Origin: Bacillota bacterium
GTDB taxonomy: Bacteria > Bacillota > Clostridia > Tissierellales > Sedimentibacteraceae
NCBI GenBank assembly: GCA_023416855.1
Contig: JAEZGU010000269.1
Location: 1-11,936, forward strand
Length of the DNA stretch: 11,936 nt
Direction of reading: 5' to 3'
This document shows positions 7,135 through 11,936 of this stretch, piece by piece; position 1 is the stretch's first letter, and every line of letters begins with the position of its first letter. The position numbers were made by a program, and so were the translations under genes. The notes under the pieces were generated by a model that worked only from the letters and a program-made list of their open reading frames with translations, was not told the DNA's origin and made no database searches.

Positions 7135-8214
7135 ATGAATAAAATAGAAATAGTAATTGGAGATAAAAAATACAACGTTAGAACTGATGAAAGTCCGGAA
7201 TATGTTAAAAATATAGAAAATATCATAAATGAACAAATTAATGTAATAGCTAATACAAATAAGAGATTTAATGAGATAGATAAATTAATTTTATCTTCAT
7301 TTGTTATTGTTGATAAATATATAAAACTGAATAATGAATTCAATGATTACAAAAAAGAAATTTGCGAAGAAATATTAAATTTAAAGCAAGACAGAGAAAT
7401 AGCAGTTAAAGAAAAAGAAGAGTTATTAAAAGAAACCTCAGAAGCTATTTTGGAAAAAGATAGTTATCGAGAAAAACTACTTGCAAGAGATAATGATAGA
7501 GAATATTTGAATAGTCAAATTTCTAAACAACAAGAAAAGCTAAATGAACAAGAACAACAGCTATTAAAAAGCGAAATTCTAATTAATGAATTAAAAAACA
7601 AAAATGAAGAGTTAGAAGAAACATTAGAAGAATTAAGAGTTGAGCGTGAAAACTTCTCTAAAGAGTTAAGCTTTATGAATAATACAAAAAGTAGCTTAAA
7701 CGGAAGAATTTCAAAGCTTCAATTAAAGCTTAACGAAAGAGAGCAAACAATTTTACAGCTTGAAAAAACAATTAGAGAATTGAAAAGTAGCTGTGATGAA
7801 AAAACACAAAAAATATATAATATTAATGATGAGAACCAAAAACTGAATTTAATTATTGAGTCAAAGCAAAGTGATATAGAATCACTTAATAATAAAATAA
7901 ATGCATTGCAGAATAAAATATTTGAAAAAGATAGTATTATAAACAGCAAAGAGAAATCAATAGCTGAACATAAGAATGACACAGATGAATTAAAGAAAAA
8001 ATATGACACAATTAATGATGAAAGAGAAAAGTATTTAGAAGAATTGTTAATGCTTAATAACGATAAGGAAAATTTGATGAATTCAATCAATGAGCTTCAG
8101 GAAAAATTAAATCGCAAGGAATCAGAGAATTTTCAAAATCAATTAGAAATTTCAAAGCTGAAAAAAGACAACAGAGAGTTGTTAGATCTTCTTGATAAAG
8201 AAACATCTATTTAA
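7135..8214 (+). CDS. zapA: ZapA-domain cell division protein with long repeated coiled-coil tail
   Basis: A 359-residue protein. Residues 1 to ~75 match ZapA: an N-terminal beta strand and hairpin (NKIEIVIGDKKYNVRTDES, with R16), then EYVKNIENIINEQ and a helix through about 70. ZapA binds FtsZ, bundles its filaments and helps assemble the division ring. Canonical ZapA is about 85-110 residues; here the rest (about 80-359) is a charged, proline-free coiled coil. That tail holds four exactly in-register 63-residue repeats (107-169, 170-232, 233-295, 296-358), giving an unbroken 3-4 heptad pattern. There is no signal peptide or membrane helix. The gene lies upstream of U32 and mutS2 genes; zapA near mutS2 is a known Firmicutes neighbourhood, which supports the ZapA call. 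The ATG at 7135 is chosen for its ribosome binding site. It could instead be a dedicated structural protein that has borrowed a ZapA head, with FtsZ binding lost. Confidence 0.85.
   Translation: MNKIEIVIGDKKYNVRTDESPEYVKNIENIINEQINVIANTNKRFNEIDKLILSSFVIVDKYIKLNNEFNDYKKEICEEILNLKQDREIAVKEKEELLKETSEAILEKDSYREKLLARDNDREYLNSQISKQQEKLNEQEQQLLKSEILINELKNKNEELEETLEELRVERENFSKELSFMNNTKSSLNGRISKLQLKLNEREQTILQLEKTIRELKSSCDEKTQKIYNINDENQKLNLIIESKQSDIESLNNKINALQNKIFEKDSIINSKEKSIAEHKNDTDELKKKYDTINDEREKYLEELLMLNNDKENLMNSINELQEKLNRKESENFQNQLEISKLKKDNRELLDLLDKETSI
7453..8208 (+). repeat. Four tandem 189-bp units encoding 63-residue coiled-coil repeats
   Basis: Units start at 7453, 7642, 7831 and 8020 with no indels between them. 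By unit column, the same residue appears in all four copies at 1 (E), 19 (L), 23 (I), 27 (Q), 29 (K), 44 (I), 48 (K) and 53 (E). Columns 30 (L/I) and 34 (E/D) are conservative. Hydrophobic columns fall at 5, 9, 19, 23, 26, 30, 37, 44, 47, 54 and 58 in most copies, matching nine heptads. The DNA copies have diverged, so the duplication is old and selected at the protein level. A partial, weaker match (KEKEELL) precedes the first unit. Confidence 0.8.
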
Positions 8215-8222
8215 TTATACGC

Positions 8223-8251
8223 AAAAAGGAACGCATATGCGTTCCTTTTTT
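8223..8251 (+). terminator. Intrinsic terminator between zapA and the U32 gene
   Basis: AAAAAGGAACGC (8223-8234) pairs perfectly with GCGTTCCTTTTT (8239-8250) around an ATAT loop, ending in six T. The arms are symmetrical, so it would also terminate on the minus strand. It starts 8 bases after the zapA stop and ends 16 bases before the next ATG. Confidence 0.9.
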
Positions 8252-8267
8252 AGAAACAGGAGATAAA

Positions 8268-10442
8268 ATGAAAAAGACAATAGAACTATTAGCTCCGGCA
8301 GGAAGCATGGAATCTTTTTACGCTGCTGTAAATAGCGGTGCAGATTCAGTTTACTTAGGAGGAAAATTATTTAATGCAAGGTATAGTTCTCAAAATTTTG
8401 ATGATGAGCAAATGAAGCATGTAATTAAATATGCACATAATAAAAATGTTAAAGTGTATGTAACTTTAAACATCGTATTAAAGGATACAGAGATTTATGA
8501 TGCACTAAAATATGCAGCCTTTTTATATGAAATTGACGTAGATGCTGTAATCGTTCAGGATTTGGGACTTTTATATTTATTAAAAAAGCATATACCTGAT
8601 TTGCCGGTTAATATAAGCACTCAGGCAGCTGTTTACGATGAATATGGTGTTAAATTCTTTGAACAGTATGATGTGCAAAAAGTTATTTTGGCAAGAGAAA
8701 TGTCCATATCACAGTTAAAAGAAACAGTAAAAAATGTTAATGTTGATTTGGAAATTTTTATTCATGGTGCTCTTTGTACCTGTTATTCTGGTCAATGCTA
8801 TATGTCAAGTTTTTTAGGGGGTAGAAGTGGCAATAGAGGAAAATGTGCTCAGCCTTGCAGATTAAATTATAGCTTTTATGATAAAGAAAAGGGTGAATTG
8901 GTAGAAGAATTTAATGAAGTGCCCGTCCTTAGCTTAAAGGATTTTATGGCAGGAGAAACAATCCATGAATTAATAGATGCAGGAATTACAACGTTTAAAA
9001 TCGAAGGGCGTATGAAGGGGCCATTGTATACATCTGAAGTAGTCAGATACTACAGGCAGATAATAGATGACTATTATAACGGTGTGGAGTCGGATAAGTC
9101 TGAACTTAAAGAAAGAGCTATTTCAACATTTAGCAGAGGTTATACTAATTCATACCTTAAACAAAACAAAGATGATGAAATGTTTGCAAAGCTTAGTTCC
9201 GGTGTTAAAGGTGACAAAATTGATGAAATTGAAGAAGAAAATATTGATATAGCCCATGAGTTTTCAGAATATAGAAGAAACAGTATAAAGTTTGCTTTAA
9301 AATTAAAGATTGGTGAAAAAGCGCAAATTTTTGCAACAGACGGAAAAAACGAAGTATTTATATATAGTGATGAGATTTGTGAAAGCAGCTTAAGAAATGC
9401 TGTGACGGATGAAATTATTATTGAGCAATTGAGTAAGCTTGGTAACACAATATTTCAACTACATGATATACAAATAGATAAGCAGGAAAATGTGTTTATA
9501 AGAAAAAGTACACTGAACCAATTAAGAAGAGAAGCAACCGAATTGCTTTATGAAAAAGCGGCGAATTTTCATAGCAGAAAGCAAGTTAGCTTAACACGTA
9601 ATGAAGTATTTAAATTCAACAGAAAAGACAAAAATAGTAAGACTAAAATAAGTGTAAAAATAAATAGTGATGAAGATTTTAGCTTAATAGACAATAAGGT
9701 AGATAGAATTTATGTGCCTTATAATTTAAATATGGAATTAGTTAGAAAAATCAATGTTAAGGAGAAATATTTATTTTTACCAAACATTGTATCAGCTTTA
9801 CAATACAATACATTTGAAAGCAATATGAAACTTTATGAAGAGATATTTGATGGTGTTTGTGTTAATAATGTGGGGAGCTTCTATTATTTTAAACAAAATA
9901 GCAGCCTAAAAATCCATTGTGGTTCATTCCTTAATATTATAAACTCTTTTTCAACAGAGTTGTTTAAGGAAAATGGTGCTGAGAGCTTAACTTTATCAGT
10001 AGAATCAAATATTAGAGATATGGAGAGTATAAACAATAATAGTTCCATATTGACAGAAATTATAGCACATGAATACGTGCAGTTGATGGTTATGAAAAAC
10101 TGCCCAATGTCCCTAATAAAAAAATGCAAGAATTTGCATGATTGCAATACATGTGAACATAGAAACACATATTCTTTAAAAGATAGAAAAGCAGTTTACT
10201 TTAATATTGAAAGAGATAACAGGTTAACACATATATACAACAGCGTTCCTTTGACAATTTTAGGAAAAGCTGAGGATTTTGTAAATGCAAATATTGATTA
10301 TTTTATGGTAGATACCAAGTGGCTAAATAATGTAGAAGATGTAATAGATGCATTGTATTGCGAAATAAATGGAGTTAAAACTGCAAGTGTATTAAAGGAT
10401 AATAGTTTTACCAGAGGTCACTATTTGAAAAACATACTATAA
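8268..10442 (+). CDS. U32-family protein with DUF3656, RlhA/TrhP-like RNA hydroxylation factor
   Basis: A 724-residue protein. Residues 1 to ~280 are the peptidase U32 domain: ELLAPAGSMESF at the start, the signature around HGALC (166-170) with GQC 175-177, GNRGKCAQPCR 188-198, and KIEGRMKG 244-251. Cys170, Cys177, Cys193 and Cys197 (spacing x6, x15, x3) match the iron-sulfur cysteines of E. coli TrhP/RlhA. Those proteins are needed for hydroxylation of tRNA U34 or 23S rRNA C2501, with prephenate feeding the pathway. The middle (about 330-500) fits DUF3656, and the overall length is nearer RlhA (about 650) than TrhP (about 450). A C-terminal second cysteine set, C612-x7-C620-x5-C626-x2-C629, probably binds a metal or another cluster. 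Older annotations call such proteins collagenases; the cysteines argue against a simple protease. AGGAG (8258-8262) precedes the ATG. It lies between a terminator and mutS2. The RNA target (rRNA or tRNA) cannot be settled here. Confidence 0.9.
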   Translation: MKKTIELLAPAGSMESFYAAVNSGADSVYLGGKLFNARYSSQNFDDEQMKHVIKYAHNKNVKVYVTLNIVLKDTEIYDALKYAAFLYEIDVDAVIVQDLGLLYLLKKHIPDLPVNISTQAAVYDEYGVKFFEQYDVQKVILAREMSISQLKETVKNVNVDLEIFIHGALCTCYSGQCYMSSFLGGRSGNRGKCAQPCRLNYSFYDKEKGELVEEFNEVPVLSLKDFMAGETIHELIDAGITTFKIEGRMKGPLYTSEVVRYYRQIIDDYYNGVESDKSELKERAISTFSRGYTNSYLKQNKDDEMFAKLSSGVKGDKIDEIEEENIDIAHEFSEYRRNSIKFALKLKIGEKAQIFATDGKNEVFIYSDEICESSLRNAVTDEIIIEQLSKLGNTIFQLHDIQIDKQENVFIRKSTLNQLRREATELLYEKAANFHSRKQVSLTRNEVFKFNRKDKNSKTKISVKINSDEDFSLIDNKVDRIYVPYNLNMELVRKINVKEKYLFLPNIVSALQYNTFESNMKLYEEIFDGVCVNNVGSFYYFKQNSSLKIHCGSFLNIINSFSTELFKENGAESLTLSVESNIRDMESINNNSSILTEIIAHEYVQLMVMKNCPMSLIKKCKNLHDCNTCEHRNTYSLKDRKAVYFNIERDNRLTHIYNSVPLTILGKAEDFVNANIDYFMVDTKWLNNVEDVIDALYCEINGVKTASVLKDNSFTRGHYLKNIL

Positions 10443-10448
10443 AGGTAT

Positions 10449-10506
10449 GGGGACACATCTTAAATGAATAGAGAGTCTTTGGAGCGAGCATTTAAGGAAT
10501 GTCCCC
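10449..10506. repeat. REP-like palindromic element between the U32 gene and mutS2
   Basis: GGGGACACATCTTAAATG (10449-10466) and CATTTAAGGAATGTCCCC (10489-10506) are inverted repeats matching at 15 of 18 positions, with the three mismatches clustered in the middle. The 22-base loop is GC-richer than its surroundings and contains GGAGCGAGC. It fills most of the 82-base gap between the two genes. There is no T-tract, so it is not a standard terminator. The GGGGACA...TGTCCCC ends resemble repetitive extragenic palindromes mobilised by IS200-like transposases; that link is by resemblance only. Confidence 0.6.
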
Positions 10507-10524
10507 GAATGAAAGAGGTTAAAA

Positions 10525-11936
10525 ATGAAACAAAAATCTAAATCAGTTTTAGAATTTGATAAAATTATTGAAAAACTTTCCGAGTTTGCTGAAACTTCAT
10601 TAGGTAAAGAAGAAGTAAGAAAACTTGATACATCCTCTGACTTATCAAGTGTTAAATATAAACAAAAACAAACGGCTGAGAGTTTATCAATAATATTGGA
10701 AAAAGGAGCACCACCCTTAGGCGGTTTTAGTGACGTTAAAGAATATGTTAAAAGAGGATCTGTGGGAGGTATAATTTCTCTTAGAGGTTTATTAAACTGC
10801 GCTGATTCATTAAGAGCTGCAAGATTAATAAAAAACTATATACTTTTAAATAATAAAGAAGAAAGAAGTTATGAAATTTTAGAAGATTTGTGTAATGGAA
10901 TTTATACAAACAAAGAAGTTGAAGAAAAAATATATAATATTATTATAAGTGAAGAAGAGATTGCTGATGATGCAAGTCCAGAGCTAAAAAGAATAAGAAG
11001 AGAAATTCAAATAAAACAAAATGCAATTAAAAATAAAATAAATCAATTAGTAAACTCTTCTACAATTCAAAAGTATTTACAGGAAAATATAGTAACAATG
11101 AGAAATGATCGATATGTAATACCCGTGCGAAAAGAATATAGAAGCATGGTAAAAGGTATTATACATGATCAGTCGTCTACAGGTTCTACACTTTTTATTG
11201 AGCCAATAGCTATAGTAGAAATGACAAATGATATATCAGATCTCAAAACATCTGAAAAAAAAGAAGTTGAAAGAATTTTATTAGAGTTAAGTGGCATGAT
11301 TGGAGAAGTCGCATCTGAAATGCTCACCAATCAAGATATATTAAAGGAACTGGATTTCATATTTGCAAAAGGCAAGTATGCTATCAGTTTAAATGCAGTA
11401 GAGCCTAAGATTAATGATAGAGGATACATTCGTATTAAAAATGGAAGACATCCCTTAATAGATAAGAATGTTGTTGTTCCAATAAATGCATGGATAGGTG
11501 ATGAGTTTACAACATTAATAATTACTGGCCCAAATACAGGAGGAAAAACTGTTTCATTAAAGACTTTAGGCTTATTCTCATTGATGGGTATGGCAGGACT
11601 TCATCTTCCTGCTGAATATGGAACAGAAATATCAGTTTTCAATGCAGTATATGCTGATATTGGAGATGAGCAAAGTATAGAACAAAGCTTAAGTACCTTT
11701 TCATCTCATATGACTAACATCGTCAAAATTATAAAAGAGGTTGATGATAAATCATTTGTACTCTTTGATGAATTAGGCGCAGGAACAGACCCAACAGAAG
11801 GTGCAGCCTTGGCTATAGCAATACTTGATACTCTTCATGAAAGGAAAATTATAACTGCGGCGACAACTCATTACAGTGAGTTAAAGTTATATGCATTGAC
11901 AACAGAAGGTGTTATAAACGGAAGTGTTGAGTTTAA
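10525..11936 (+). CDS. mutS2: MutS2 family ATPase, N-terminal part (cut by the window end)
   Basis: The ATG at 10525 (AGAGG 6 bases upstream) opens 470 codons that run off the right edge; full-length MutS2 is about 780-790 residues. The fragment begins with the MutS core (SVLEFDKIIEKL, GAPPLGGFSDV near 60), then the lever/clamp helices with NDRYVIPVRKEYR and the SSTGSTLFIEP motif, then the ATPase. Its Walker A is GPNTGGKT at 335-342, DEQSIEQSLSTFSSHM follows, and Walker B is VLFDE at 412-416 with GAGTDPTEG. The mismatch-recognition domain of MutS is absent, as expected for MutS2. MutS2 restrains recombination in some bacteria and splits collided ribosomes in Bacillus (RqcU). The C-terminal KOW/Smr nuclease-like region would lie beyond the window. 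It is probably cotranscribed with the U32 gene, as no terminator intervenes. Confidence 0.96.
   Translation, partial: MKQKSKSVLEFDKIIEKLSEFAETSLGKEEVRKLDTSSDLSSVKYKQKQTAESLSIILEKGAPPLGGFSDVKEYVKRGSVGGIISLRGLLNCADSLRAARLIKNYILLNNKEERSYEILEDLCNGIYTNKEVEEKIYNIIISEEEIADDASPELKRIRREIQIKQNAIKNKINQLVNSSTIQKYLQENIVTMRNDRYVIPVRKEYRSMVKGIIHDQSSTGSTLFIEPIAIVEMTNDISDLKTSEKKEVERILLELSGMIGEVASEMLTNQDILKELDFIFAKGKYAISLNAVEPKINDRGYIRIKNGRHPLIDKNVVVPINAWIGDEFTTLIITGPNTGGKTVSLKTLGLFSLMGMAGLHLPAEYGTEISVFNAVYADIGDEQSIEQSLSTFSSHMTNIVKIIKEVDDKSFVLFDELGAGTDPTEGAALAIAILDTLHERKIITAATTHYSELKLYALTTEGVINGSVEF

Noticed and set aside
7719..8090. 123-residue Ser/Leu/Phe-rich open frame opposite the zapA-like gene
   Set aside because: It looks membrane-like only because it is the complement of Glu/Lys/Asn-rich coiled-coil codons; there is no start signal.
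8268..10442. Secreted collagenase/protease reading of the U32 protein
   Set aside because: It has no signal peptide, and it carries the cysteine spacing of iron-sulfur RNA-hydroxylation factors, so the old collagenase label is not supported.
10464..10541. 25-codon open frame (MNRESLERAFKECPRMKE...) inside the REP-like element, running into mutS2
   Set aside because: It has no ribosome binding site before its ATG, and its codons are explained by the palindrome and the mutS2 start. It overlaps mutS2 in another frame, so it is probably non-coding.
1..11936. CRISPR array, tRNA, rRNA, insertion sequence or phage genes
   Set aside because: Reading the sequence showed no regularly spaced direct repeats with unique spacers, no cloverleaf with CCA-type end, and no transposase or integrase motifs.

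Overview
This is an AT-rich window with strong GGAGG-type ribosome binding sites and short intergenic gaps. The gene set is a pyruvate phosphate dikinase, a DXP-pathway enzyme, and a ZapA-U32-MutS2 neighbourhood. Together these point to a low-GC Gram-positive anaerobe of the Clostridia/Tissierellia type. That placement is inferred from composition and gene content; there is no rRNA gene to confirm it. The content is mostly chromosomal housekeeping. No transposase, phage gene, CRISPR array, tRNA or rRNA is visible.

Layout. (1) Bases 1-1420, plus strand: the last 33 codons of a cold-shock protein, a hairpin terminator, then a RhlE/CshA-type DEAD-box RNA helicase. (2) A perfect 12-bp hairpin at 1423-1450 separates the helicase from the convergent ppdK on the minus strand (1487-4108). 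(3) Bases 4109-4366 form a divergent control region between ppdK and dxs. It holds a textbook consensus sigma-A promoter for dxs and a 10-bp inverted repeat. (4) Bases 4367-6948: dxs, overlapped by 4 bases (ATGA) by a class I glutamine-amidotransferase-like (peptidase C26) hydrolase. (5) Bases 6949-7134 carry an imperfect palindrome and a possible promoter. (6) From 7135 to the end: a ZapA-domain protein with a very long coiled-coil tail, a hairpin terminator, a U32-family/DUF3656 protein related to the RNA hydroxylation factors RlhA/TrhP, a palindromic REP-like spacer, and the first 470 codons of mutS2, cut by the window edge.

How the genes fit together. The cold-shock protein and helicase both act on RNA structure and probably share transcription. 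PpdK interconverts pyruvate and PEP, and Dxs consumes pyruvate plus glyceraldehyde 3-phosphate, so the two divergent genes draw on the same triose/pyruvate node. In the last block, the U32 protein (probable rRNA/tRNA modification) and MutS2 (collided-ribosome splitting and/or DNA recombination control) follow the division protein ZapA. zapA lying a few genes upstream of mutS2 is a known Firmicutes arrangement.

The most unusual thing seen is inside the ZapA-like protein. Its tail consists of four copies of a 63-residue (nine-heptad) repeat in exact register, with several columns invariant in all four. Canonical ZapA is only about 85-110 residues, so this looks like a ZapA head on an elongated ruler-like rod.
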